From contig CAZFIV010000001.1 of the NCBI GenBank assembly GCA_964519665.1, forward strand, positions 124,001-188,000: a DNA stretch of 64,000 nt, read 5' to 3'. Shown here one piece after another: positions 42,180 to 50,108 of this stretch. The notes under the pieces are model-generated. The model was given only the letters and a program-made list of their open reading frames with translations. It searched no databases and was not told where the DNA came from. Every line of letters begins with the position of its first letter. Within the stretch, counting starts at the first letter, position 1. Source of the stretch: JANQQN01 sp964519665 (GTDB lineage Bacteria > Myxococcota > Kuafuiibacteriia > Kuafuiibacteriales > Kuafuiibacteriaceae). The position numbers were made by a program, and so were the translations under genes.

Positions 42180-44798
42180 ATGAATGCAGAGTTGAAGCGC
42201 CTTCAAGAAGACAAGGCGGGCGAAAAGCACTGGAAGCACTGGGGTCCGTATTTGAGCGAGCGCCAGTGGGGGACCGTTCGCGAGGACTACAGCCCTCACG
42301 GCACCGCGTGGGACTACCTTCCCCACGACATCGCGCGCAGCCGGGCTTACCGGTGGGGCGAAGACGGCATTGCGGGCGTCTGCGATGAGATGCAGCTGCT
42401 CAACGTATCGCTCGCGCTGTGGAACGGGCGAGATCCGATTCTCAAGGAGCGCTTGTTCGGTCTCACCAACAGCGAGGGCAACCACGGCGAAGATGTCAAA
42501 GAGCTCTACTACTACCTCGACGCGACGCCGAGCCACAGCTACCTGAAGATGCTTTACAAGTATCCACAGGCGGCGTTCCCGTACGCGGACCTGGTCGAGA
42601 CCAATCGCTCGCGGGGTCTGCACGAACCCGAGTACGAGCTTCTCGATACTGGTTTGTTCGATGAAGACCGGTACTTCGACGTGTTTGTCGAGTATGCCCG
42701 AAGAGACGTCGACGATTGGCTCGTCCGCATCACGGCGTTCAATCGAGGCCCTGACGACTCGCCCCTATGGGTCATTCCGCAGTTCTTCTTTCGCAATACT
42801 TGGAGCTGGGGGCGGGAAGATCGGGTTCCTCAAATGAAGGCGCTCGGTGGTCAGACGCTGGTGGCCAGACACGACGATCTCGGAACGTTCGAGGTCTATG
42901 CCAGTGGTGACTCCAAGATTCTGTTGACCGAAAACAACACCAACCCAGCGCGTGCCTTCGGGGCCGATCCCCAGCCCGGGTTCTTCAAGGACGCTTTTCA
43001 TCGGTATATCGTCGACGGTGATACGTCGGCGGTGAACCCGGCGCAGACGGGCACCAAGGCGGGCTTCGTTCATCAACTGCAGGTACCCGCCGGTGCTAGC
43101 CGCTCGGTGACCATGCGGTGGGTGCAGGGTCAGAACGTTAGCCCGTTCGCCGACGCCGACGCGATCTTTGCGGAGCGGATCCGGGAGGCCGATCAATTCT
43201 ACGCAGAAATCCAGAAAGACATCGCCAACGCCGATGCGCGCCTCGTTCAGCGACAAGCGTTCGCGGGGATGATCTGGAGCAAGCAGCTTTTCTACTTCGA
43301 TGTCGAGCAGTGGCTCGAGGGTGACCCGAGCCAGCCTCCGCCGCCGCGTGAGCGCAACTACGGCCGCAACGCTGACTGGTCCCATCTGAACAACGCCGAT
43401 GTCATCTCGATGCCCGACAAGTGGGAGTATCCGTGGTACGCAGCTTGGGACCTTGCCTTTCACTGTCTGCCGTTGGCGATGGTCGACCCGGAGTTCGCGA
43501 AGGCGCAACTAACCTTGCTAACCCGAGAATGGTTCATGCACCCCAACGGCCAGCTTCCGGCCTATGAGTGGGCCTTCCAAGACGTCAATCCACCCGTTCA
43601 TGCGTGGGCCACCTGGCGCGTCTACCAGCTCGACGCCGAGAAGACCGGACAAAAGGACGTCGCGTTCCTGGAGTGCGTCTTCCACAAGCTCATGTTGAAC
43701 TTTACCTGGTGGGTGAACCGGAAGGACGCCGACGGTCGGAACATCTTCCAGGGGGGCTTCCTGGGCCTCGACAACATCGGGGTGTTCGACCGTTCGTCGC
43801 CGTTGCCGACTGGTGGCCAAATCAATCAGGCCGACGGAACCAGCTGGATGGCGATGTACAGCCTCAACCTGATGAGGATCGCTCTGGAGCTCGCCGCCCA
43901 TAACCCGGTGTACGAAGATATCGCGACGAAGTTCTTCGAACACTTCCTGCACATCGCCGAGGCGATGACGAATATGGCGGGGCAGGGCATCGGTCTGTGG
44001 GATGAAGAAGACGAGTTCTACTACGATGTGCTTCAACTGCCCAACCGCGAGCGGGTCACCCTCAAGCTCCGATCGATGGTAGGTCTCATCCCACTGTTCG
44101 CCGTCGAGTGCCTCGACGGCGCCGCCATCGACCAACTCCCGGGTTTCAAGCGGCGGTTGGAGTGGGTGATGACCAACAAGCCGAAGCTGGCCGCATTGGT
44201 GTCGAGGTGGATGGAGCCCGGCAAGCGCGAGCAGCGCCTACTATCGCTGCTTCGAGGGCATCGGGTCAAGATGTTGCTGCGGCGTATGCTCGATAGCAGT
44301 GAGTTCCTCTCCGACTACGGCGTCCGCGCCATGTCGAAAATTCATGAAGAGCACCCGTACGTTTTCCGGTACGGAGGCATCGAGGAGTGGGTTCATTACG
44401 TTCCCGCCGAATCGAGGACCGGGCTCTTTGGGGGCAACTCGAACTGGCGAGGGCCGATCTGGTTCCCTGTCAACTACCTGCTGGTGGAATCGCTTCGTAG
44501 CTTCCATCAGTATTACGGGGACGACTTCAAGGTGGAATATCCGACCGGGTCGGGAGAATTCCTCGATTTGAAGGAGATCTCCAGTCGAGTGGGGCATCGG
44601 TTGTGCAGCATCTTCTTGGCCGATGAGCGAGGTCGGCGTCCGGTGCTCGAAAATCACGAAAAGATGGCGACCGACCCCCACTTCAAGGACTATGTTTTGT
44701 TTCACGAGTATTTCCACGGGGACACGGGCCGAGGCGTAGGGGCTGCTCACCAGACGGGCTGGACAGGCCTCGTCGCGGCGCTCATCGCCGACATTTGA
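42180..44798 (+). CDS. MGH1/GH63-like (alpha/alpha)6-barrel glucosidase
   Basis: An 872-residue cytosolic protein without signal peptide. The N-terminal part (about 1-250) shows RAYRWGEDGIAGVCDE and EYELLDTGLF, the C-terminal barrel DKWEYPWYAAWDLAFHCLP, GFLGLDNIGVFDRSSPLP, NQADGTSWMAMYSLN and NSNWRGPIWFPVNYL. These are the conserved blocks of the bacterial GH63-related 'glucosidase' family that includes mannosyl- and glucosylglycerate hydrolases. Inverting hydrolysis of a short alpha-glucoside is expected, but the substrate is not known. ATG 42180, 9 bp after the VOC gene. Probably delivers free glucose to the next enzyme. Confidence 0.87.
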   Translation: MNAELKRLQEDKAGEKHWKHWGPYLSERQWGTVREDYSPHGTAWDYLPHDIARSRAYRWGEDGIAGVCDEMQLLNVSLALWNGRDPILKERLFGLTNSEGNHGEDVKELYYYLDATPSHSYLKMLYKYPQAAFPYADLVETNRSRGLHEPEYELLDTGLFDEDRYFDVFVEYARRDVDDWLVRITAFNRGPDDSPLWVIPQFFFRNTWSWGREDRVPQMKALGGQTLVARHDDLGTFEVYASGDSKILLTENNTNPARAFGADPQPGFFKDAFHRYIVDGDTSAVNPAQTGTKAGFVHQLQVPAGASRSVTMRWVQGQNVSPFADADAIFAERIREADQFYAEIQKDIANADARLVQRQAFAGMIWSKQLFYFDVEQWLEGDPSQPPPPRERNYGRNADWSHLNNADVISMPDKWEYPWYAAWDLAFHCLPLAMVDPEFAKAQLTLLTREWFMHPNGQLPAYEWAFQDVNPPVHAWATWRVYQLDAEKTGQKDVAFLECVFHKLMLNFTWWVNRKDADGRNIFQGGFLGLDNIGVFDRSSPLPTGGQINQADGTSWMAMYSLNLMRIALELAAHNPVYEDIATKFFEHFLHIAEAMTNMAGQGIGLWDEEDEFYYDVLQLPNRERVTLKLRSMVGLIPLFAVECLDGAAIDQLPGFKRRLEWVMTNKPKLAALVSRWMEPGKREQRLLSLLRGHRVKMLLRRMLDSSEFLSDYGVRAMSKIHEEHPYVFRYGGIEEWVHYVPAESRTGLFGGNSNWRGPIWFPVNYLLVESLRSFHQYYGDDFKVEYPTGSGEFLDLKEISSRVGHRLCSIFLADERGRRPVLENHEKMATDPHFKDYVLFHEYFHGDTGRGVGAAHQTGWTGLVAALIADI

Positions 44799-44831
44799 GA
44801 GCGATCCCGAAGGAAAAAGAAGGAGGATAGG

Positions 44832-45635
44832 ATGGAGAAGAAGCTGCAGGGCCAAGTGGCCCTCGTAACGGGAGCCAACTCAGGTATCGGCAAATGCATC
44901 GCTCTCGCGATGGGCGGCGCCGGCGCGAAGGTTCTCGTCAACTACTACTCGAACCCCGACTCGGCCGCCGAGGTGGTCGAGATGATCAAGCAGTCGGGTA
45001 GCGACGCCGTCGCCCACAAGACCGATGTTTCTCAGGAAAGCCAGGTGCAGGGAATGTTCAAGGCGGCGATCGACGCCTTCGGCACCATTGACATCCTGGT
45101 CAACAACGCGGGTCTTCAGCAGGACGCATCGTTCATCGACATGACGATCGACCAATGGAATCGGGTCATCGGCGTCAACCTCACGGGCAACTTTCTGTGC
45201 GCTCGGGAAGCCGTCCGGGAGTTCAAACGTCGCGGAATGCGGGCCGACCTGTCGAAGGCGCTCGGCAAGATCATCTGCATCTCTTCGGTCCACGAGGTCA
45301 TTCCGTGGGGCGGCCACGTCAACTACGCGGCGTCGAAGGGCGGGGTCATGCTGTTCATGAAGAGCATCGCCCAGGAGCTTGGTCCGGAGCGGATCCGTGT
45401 CAACAGCATTTGCCCGGGAGCCATTCGCACCCCGATCAATCGCGACGCGTGGGAGACTCCGGAAGCCCTCGAGAATCTGCTGAAGCTCATTCCGTACAAG
45501 CGGATCGGTGAATCCGACGATATCGGCAAGGTTGCCGTGTGGCTCGCCTCCGACGATGCGGACTACGTGCACGGAGCGTCCATCTTCGTCGATGGTGGCA
45601 TGACCCTGTACCCCGGGTTTGTGGACAACGGCTGA
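44832..45635 (+). CDS. SDR glucose 1-dehydrogenase-like oxidoreductase
   Basis: A 267-residue classical SDR. The cofactor loop is VTGANSGIGKC, followed by VNNAG in the fourth strand. Catalytic Ser is in IICISSVHEVIPW and Tyr-Lys in VNYAASKGG. The spacing and the HEVIPW / GHVNYAASKGG blocks are those of NAD(P)-dependent glucose 1-dehydrogenases (Bacillus Gdh type), which give gluconolactone and NAD(P)H. A strong ribosome binding site aggagg lies before ATG 44832. It follows the glucosidase by 33 bp and overlaps nothing. Confidence 0.88.
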   Translation: MEKKLQGQVALVTGANSGIGKCIALAMGGAGAKVLVNYYSNPDSAAEVVEMIKQSGSDAVAHKTDVSQESQVQGMFKAAIDAFGTIDILVNNAGLQQDASFIDMTIDQWNRVIGVNLTGNFLCAREAVREFKRRGMRADLSKALGKIICISSVHEVIPWGGHVNYAASKGGVMLFMKSIAQELGPERIRVNSICPGAIRTPINRDAWETPEALENLLKLIPYKRIGESDDIGKVAVWLASDDADYVHGASIFVDGGMTLYPGFVDNG

Positions 45636-45639
45636 CCCT

Positions 45640-46380
45640 ATGACCTTTCCACGCTTAGAAGCCGCGATCCCGTGGTTGACGACCGAGCAGATGATCGAAG
45701 TCGACCGTGCGATGATCGAAGACTTCAAAATCGAGCTGATCCAGATGATGGAGAACGCGGGGCGAACGCTCGCCACCGTAGCTCGGGTGCGCTTCTTCGA
45801 GGGTCGGACCGAGGGGCGGCGCGTTACCGTCATGGCGGGTTCGGGTGGAAACGGAGGCGGCGCCCTGGTGGCGGCGCGCCGCCTCGCGAACTGGGGCGCG
45901 GAGGTGACCGTGGTCCTGTCGGCGTCGGACGATCAGATGACTCCGATTCCTGGTCATCAACTGGACATCGTGCGCCGGATGGGCATTGAAGTGCATTCGG
46001 CGGACGCGGTCTCGGATGCCCACCCCGCCGACTTGATCCTCGATGGCGTGATCGGTTACTCGCTCAAGGGCGCCCCTCACGGCGGCGCCAAGACGCTCAT
46101 CGAATGGGCGAACGGTCATTCGGCGCCGGTGTTGTCGCTCGATGCGCCGTCGGGCGTCGATACCACGACGGGTACCGTCTACACGCCGGCCATCCAAGCC
46201 ACGGCGACGATGACCTTGGCCCTCCCGAAGGAAGGCCTGCGCGCCGCAGGCGTCGATACCCTCGTCGGCGAGCTTTACCTAGCCGATATCAGCGTTCCAC
46301 CCAGGCTATACGCCATCCCTTCCCTCGGCCTGCAAGTCCCCGCTATCTTCGATCAAGGCGACGTCGTCCGTCTCCGCTGA
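45640..46380 (+). CDS. nnrE: NAD(P)H-hydrate epimerase (YjeF_N domain)
   Basis: A 246-residue stand-alone YjeF N-domain protein. It converts R-NAD(P)HX to the S form so that the separate dehydratase can repair it. Visible signatures are the N-terminal TTEQMIEVDRAMIEDF, the QMMENAGR block, the Rossmann loop VMAGSGGNGGGALVAARRL, and LDAPSGVDTTTGTV. The ADP-dependent dehydratase NnrD, often fused to it, is absent here. It begins 4 bp after the dehydrogenase stop; placement behind a NAD(P)H-forming enzyme makes sense for repair of damaged cofactor. Confidence 0.9.
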   Translation: MTFPRLEAAIPWLTTEQMIEVDRAMIEDFKIELIQMMENAGRTLATVARVRFFEGRTEGRRVTVMAGSGGNGGGALVAARRLANWGAEVTVVLSASDDQMTPIPGHQLDIVRRMGIEVHSADAVSDAHPADLILDGVIGYSLKGAPHGGAKTLIEWANGHSAPVLSLDAPSGVDTTTGTVYTPAIQATATMTLALPKEGLRAAGVDTLVGELYLADISVPPRLYAIPSLGLQVPAIFDQGDVVRLR

Positions 46381-46412
46381 TCGACAACACTATCTCGACT
46401 TCGGTCCGAGCC

Positions 46413-46457
46413 CGACGAGCAGCGCGCCGACATGGCGTCGAGCGCCGTTGCTCGTCG
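46413..46457. terminator. Long two-step hairpin between convergent nnrE and GMC genes
   Basis: CGACGAGCAGCG (46413-46424) pairs with CGTTGCTCGTCG (46446-46457) over 12 bp with one G-T wobble. Inside the loop CGCC (46425-46428) can also pair with GGCG (46434-46437). It starts 33 bp after the nnrE stop, in the 250 bp between convergent units. There is no following U tract. It probably ends or stabilises the six-gene transcript. The rest of this gap shows nothing I can name. Confidence 0.5.
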
Positions 46458-46630
46458 CCGTGCTCACCGAGCTCAGCGTCGATAAAAACGCCGAAACATT
46501 TCAGGCTTGGGGTTGGGCTCGTTGACGCGGCCGAATCGTCACTATAGCGGTGGCCGAGTCCTTGCGGATCGGTGACCGGGGCGTGGATGATGAGGAGGAA
46601 TAGCGAGCCGAACCGTTGGGCCCAACGCCG

Positions 46631-48217
46631 CTAGCTTGCCCAGCGGGCTTTGATCGCGTCGCCAACCCGCAGCGCGTTGGCGACGATCGTCAGGGTCGGG
46701 TTCACCGCCGCACTGGAAACGAAGAAGCTGCCGTCGACGACGTACAGGTTGTCGACGTCATGGGTCTTGCAGTTGACGTCGAGCACCGAGGTCTTAGGGT
46801 CGGTGCCGAAGCGGCAGGTGCCCACCTGGTGACCGAGGCTCTGGGTGGGCATCTTGGTGACGAAGAAACCCTCGCCGTCGTCGTGCACGTGGTCTTCGAC
46901 CCCGTGGGGATTGAAGTAGCTACCCGAAGGCGCAACGTGGCATGCGCAGCCGATCTGCTCGAGGATGCCCGTCCAACGGCGGACCAGCTGCTCGAAAGCC
47001 TTGCCGTTGGTTTCGCGATAGTCGACCACGATCTTGTCGTCGTCGACCAAAACTCGATTCTCGGGGCGGGGAAGGTCTTCGGTCGTCAGCCACCAGTCGA
47101 CCGCGTTCTCGGCGACCCGTCTGATGGAGAGCGGTTTATACCGCTCGTCCTGCCCCTTGAGAGCCTCGACGGTTGTTCGGCCCATGAGCTGCACGTTGCC
47201 CATGGGGTACGGAAAGTCGTCGGTTCCAAAGTAGAAATCATTCACCGCCATCGTCTTTTGAAAGGCGGTGGGATTGGGCGTGGTGCTGGAGACGCCGAGC
47301 ATCGACCCCAGCACGTGCTTCATCAGGTTGCGGCCCACTTGGTCGGAGCTGTTGGCCAATCCGTGCGGATGATGGTCGCTGGCCGACCGCAGCAGCAAAG
47401 CGGCCGAATTCACCGCCCCACACGAGACGACCACGAGGTCGCCCAAGAATTCGACCTCGCGGCCGCCGGTGTCCTTGGCGATGACTTTTTCGACCCGCTT
47501 GCCCGACTCATCGGTTTCGAGGCGTTCGACCTTCATTTCGGTCAAGAGGGTGACGTTGTCGCGATCCATCACTGGACGGACGGCCACGACCTCGGCGTCG
47601 GACTTGGCGTGCACCAAACACGGATACCCGTCGCACGTATCGCACCGGATGCAGCGCGAGCGTACGGGATCGGCTTCGTCGATCTGGATGCCCATCGGGG
47701 CGGCGAACGGACTCAGTCCGAGATCCTTCAAGCGACCGAAAATGTCGGCGATCCGGGGCTCGTGGCTGATCGGGGGGTGTGGATAGGGTGCCGACCGCGG
47801 CGGCGCGGTCTGGTCGCCTTCGTCAGAGCCGTGCACCTGATAGAGCGCCTCGGCTTCGTCGTAATAGGGGGCCAGCTCGTCGTAGGAGATGGGCCACGCC
47901 GGCGAGGTGCCGTCGACATGCTCGACCTCCTGGAAGTCGCGCTCACGGAGTCGAAACAGCGCTGCCCCGTACAGTTTGGTGTTGCCGCCGACGTGGTAGC
48001 TGAAGCCCGGCCGCAGCTCCTTGCCGGCCGGGTCGTACATGACTTCCTTCGAGTAGTAGTTAAACGAGCCGAGGAAGGTCCAGTTGCCCTTCTCTCGAGC
48101 CAGGAACGGCCCCCGCTCGAGGACGAGGATCTTCTTTCCCGAGTCGGCCAGGCGATGCAAAAGGGTGCCGCCACCGGCTCCGCTGCCGATGATGATGATG
48201 TCGTAGCGTTCAGTCAT
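46631..48217 (-). CDS. GMC-family FAD oxidoreductase
   Basis: A 528-residue flavoenzyme. The FAD-binding motif GSGAGGG is at residues 11-17, followed by VLERGPFL. Middle segments GFSYHVGGNTKLYGAALFRLRE are quoted as GGNTKLYGAALFR. The C-terminal GMC block has GHQVGTCRFG and DGSFFVSSAAVNPTLTIVANALR (as DGSFFVSS and NPTLTIVANALR). A Cys-rich loop (RCIRCDTCDGYPC) is present as in plant and bacterial 'choline/glucose-type' GMC proteins. It likely oxidises a sugar or alcohol. A gaggg ribosome binding site lies upstream of ATG 48217, and the SDR gene ends 22 bp before, so they form an operon. Confidence 0.88.
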   Translation of the reverse strand: MTERYDIIIIGSGAGGGTLLHRLADSGKKILVLERGPFLAREKGNWTFLGSFNYYSKEVMYDPAGKELRPGFSYHVGGNTKLYGAALFRLRERDFQEVEHVDGTSPAWPISYDELAPYYDEAEALYQVHGSDEGDQTAPPRSAPYPHPPISHEPRIADIFGRLKDLGLSPFAAPMGIQIDEADPVRSRCIRCDTCDGYPCLVHAKSDAEVVAVRPVMDRDNVTLLTEMKVERLETDESGKRVEKVIAKDTGGREVEFLGDLVVVSCGAVNSAALLLRSASDHHPHGLANSSDQVGRNLMKHVLGSMLGVSSTTPNPTAFQKTMAVNDFYFGTDDFPYPMGNVQLMGRTTVEALKGQDERYKPLSIRRVAENAVDWWLTTEDLPRPENRVLVDDDKIVVDYRETNGKAFEQLVRRWTGILEQIGCACHVAPSGSYFNPHGVEDHVHDDGEGFFVTKMPTQSLGHQVGTCRFGTDPKTSVLDVNCKTHDVDNLYVVDGSFFVSSAAVNPTLTIVANALRVGDAIKARWAS

Positions 48218-48239
48218 GGTGCCCTCATGGGTTTGTGTT

Positions 48240-48950
48240 CTAGCCGCGGCCGGTGATCGGAATGGCGGCCTGGTTGATGCCCGATGCGAGCGGAGACGCC
48301 AAAAAGCAGATCACCTGGGCGACCTGCTCGGGGGTGACCCAGGTGCTGGTGTCGGCGTCCGGCTGCTGGGCGCGGTTTTGCGGCGTGTCGATAATGCCCG
48401 GGAGGACCGAGTTAGCGGTGATGCCGTAGATTTTCAGTTCCTGGGAGATGCTCTCGGTCAGCCGGATGACACCTGACTTCGACGCGCTGTAGGCCGAGAG
48501 GTTCGGTTCGCCCTTCAGGCCCGCCGCGGCTCCGATGTTGATGATCCGTCCGCCGCCGTTGTCGATCATGATGGGAGCCACCGCGCGCGCGGTGAGGAGC
48601 GCGGACTTGATATTCAGTCGAAACAGGAAGTCCCACTCTTCGAGGTCTTCTTGATCAAAACGGACGCCGCCCCGGAAGGAGCCGACCGTATTGATCAAGA
48701 CGTCGACCCTGCCCCACTGATCGCAGACTTCTTTCGTCATCCGAGCCACGGATTCGGGATCGGTCACGTCGATGCCCGTCACGAAGAGGGCGTTGTCGCC
48801 TACATCCGGGTAAGTTGATTTGAGCTTGTCTTCGCGCCGTTCGACGAGGGCGACGCGCGCCCCCGAAGACAACAACAGCTTGGCGGTGGCGGCCCCAACG
48901 TTGCCGGCCGCTCCCGTCACTATCGATACGCAGTCTTGTAATTGATACAC
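48240..48950 (-). CDS. SDR-family oxidoreductase with substituted catalytic Ser
   Basis: A 236-residue short-chain dehydrogenase. The cofactor loop TGAAGNVGAATAKLL, INTVGSF in place of NNAG, and active-site Tyr-Lys in LSAYSASKSG are visible. At the position 13 residues before the Tyr, where SDRs carry the catalytic Ser, it reads IINIGAAAGLKG, so the Ser is Ala. Some dihydropteridine-reductase-like SDRs also lack it, so activity is possible but atypical. GTG 48950 starts directly at the first strand. It is first in a pair with the GMC gene, after a 181-bp gap containing a dyad. Confidence 0.82.
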   Translation of the reverse strand: MYQLQDCVSIVTGAAGNVGAATAKLLLSSGARVALVERREDKLKSTYPDVGDNALFVTGIDVTDPESVARMTKEVCDQWGRVDVLINTVGSFRGGVRFDQEDLEEWDFLFRLNIKSALLTARAVAPIMIDNGGGRIINIGAAAGLKGEPNLSAYSASKSGVIRLTESISQELKIYGITANSVLPGIIDTPQNRAQQPDADTSTWVTPEQVAQVICFLASPLASGINQAAIPITGRG

Positions 48951-49101
48951 GATGATTCCTCGCCGCCGCGCGGGCACTGAAAGGTTGGTTCGTGCGCCAA
49001 AGATGCCTTTCGCCGGCCGCCGGTTACTACCGGCCGCCGAATCTCCCCGCGTTGGGTCGACGCGCTCGCGGTGGTCGATACAGGCCGGCGCGGACACCTT
49101 G

Positions 49102-49120
49102 AATAACGCGACGCATTATT
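49102..49120. promoter_or_regulatory. 19-bp imperfect palindrome upstream of the SDR-GMC pair
   Basis: AATAACGCG (49102-49110), a central A, then CGCATTATT (49112-49120): inverted halves with one mismatch. It is AT-richer than its surroundings and sits between the anti-sigma stop and the SDR start, about 150 bp upstream of the SDR. An operator is more likely than a terminator because there is no loop. A 6-bp hairpin GCCGGT-TACT-ACCGGC lies further towards the SDR gene. Confidence 0.35.
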
Positions 49121-49131
49121 TCGGGCCGGGT

Positions 49132-49398
49132 TCAGCGGCCATCGGTCTCGCTCGCCGCGGCCAGGACCGCCTTGATCAGGTCTTCGGGGACCTCATGGGG
49201 CACGGGGTCGTCGGGGGCTCCGGTCAGGACGGCCTGACCCAGCGCCCGCGAACGTTGATACGCCCGAAGGTACTGTCGGCATTCCGCGCAGACCGCGAGG
49301 TGCATGTTGAAGATCGCCCGCTTCGACCACGGGAGCTCGCCCTCGAGATAGTCGATGATGAATGCCTCGAATTCTCGACAAGAGATCATCGGGTACAT
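49132..49398 (-). CDS. zf-HC2 anti-sigma factor, short cytosolic form
   Basis: An 88-residue protein with the zinc-binding anti-sigma motif HxxxCxxC (HLAVCAECRQYL, about residues 31-42) plus an upstream Cys/His-type ligand in ISCREF. It has no membrane helix, so it is a soluble zinc anti-sigma, possibly redox-sensitive like RsrA. An aggagg ribosome binding site overlaps the sigma gene stop, 8 nt before ATG 49398, giving tight coupling to that sigma factor. Confidence 0.85.
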   Translation of the reverse strand: MYPMISCREFEAFIIDYLEGELPWSKRAIFNMHLAVCAECRQYLRAYQRSRALGQAVLTGAPDDPVPHEVPEDLIKAVLAAASETDGR

Positions 49399-49410
49399 CG
49401 CAGCATCCTC

Positions 49411-50025
49411 CTATTCGAGCCCGCCCTCGGCCCGAAGGGGTTCGAGAAGCTTCTTGAGCGCCGACCGAGCGCGGTGAAGACGAACCTTTGCCGTCCCCGC
49501 CTCGATCCCGAGAACGTCCGCCGCTTCTTGGGTCGACATACCCTCGATGTCACGAAGCAGCAGAATCGTTCGGTGGTTATCCGGTAGCTGGTCGATCGCG
49601 TTGCGGACAACCCGCCTCGACCGTTCATCGGCTAAAACCGTCTCGGGTGATGGTAGGTCCGGCGCGTGAGGCTCGATCCGACACCCGCGATCGTCGAACT
49701 CGGGCATCAGGTCATCGATGCTCGCTTCGTTCTTGGCCTTGTGATGGCGAAGTTTCCCCAGGGCGCAGTTGATGACGATCCGGCGAAGCCATCCCTCCAA
49801 AGAACCTTCGCCCGTGAAGGTGTGCATCTTGCGGAACGCCAACACCATGCCCTCTTGAAGGACGTCTTGAGCGTCGGCCTCGGTCCGCATGAAACGCCGG
49901 GCGAGGGTCAATAGAGGAGGCCCCATCGTCGACAGCACTTGTCGGTACGCATCGTTGTCGCCCTTTCGCAGGGCATCGAGCAGTACCGGATCGACGGCAC
50001 CGTGGACTGACTTGGGTTGTCCCAT
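49411..50025 (-). CDS. ECF (sigma-70 family) RNA polymerase sigma factor
   Basis: A 204-residue ECF sigma factor. Region 2 (about 35-100) contains EADAQDVLQEGMVLAFRK and SLEGWLRRIVINCALGKLR; region 4 (about 140-195) contains LPDNHRTILLLRDIEGMS, then the HTH TQEAADVLGIEAGTAKVRLH and RARSALKK. The linker is acidic. ATG 50025 begins just before the folded part; longer frames overlap the upstream gene. It is followed by its anti-sigma gene at 12 bp. The target could be the SDR-GMC pair, its own operon or both. Confidence 0.92.
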   Translation of the reverse strand: MGQPKSVHGAVDPVLLDALRKGDNDAYRQVLSTMGPPLLTLARRFMRTEADAQDVLQEGMVLAFRKMHTFTGEGSLEGWLRRIVINCALGKLRHHKAKNEASIDDLMPEFDDRGCRIEPHAPDLPSPETVLADERSRRVVRNAIDQLPDNHRTILLLRDIEGMSTQEAADVLGIEAGTAKVRLHRARSALKKLLEPLRAEGGLE

Positions 50026-50108
50026 GCCTATGAGGGCCGGAAGGGCCTCGGACGGTCGGTACCTGATGCACCCGCAGGAGTCCATGCGAAGGGGACAAAC
50101 GCCCGGAG

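Noticed and set aside
46521..46548. A promoter-like TTGACG - 15 bp - TATAGC between nnrE and the GMC gene
   Set aside because: Spacer is short and no gene starts downstream on that strand; the region separates two 3' ends. Only an antisense RNA could be served, and nothing supports it.
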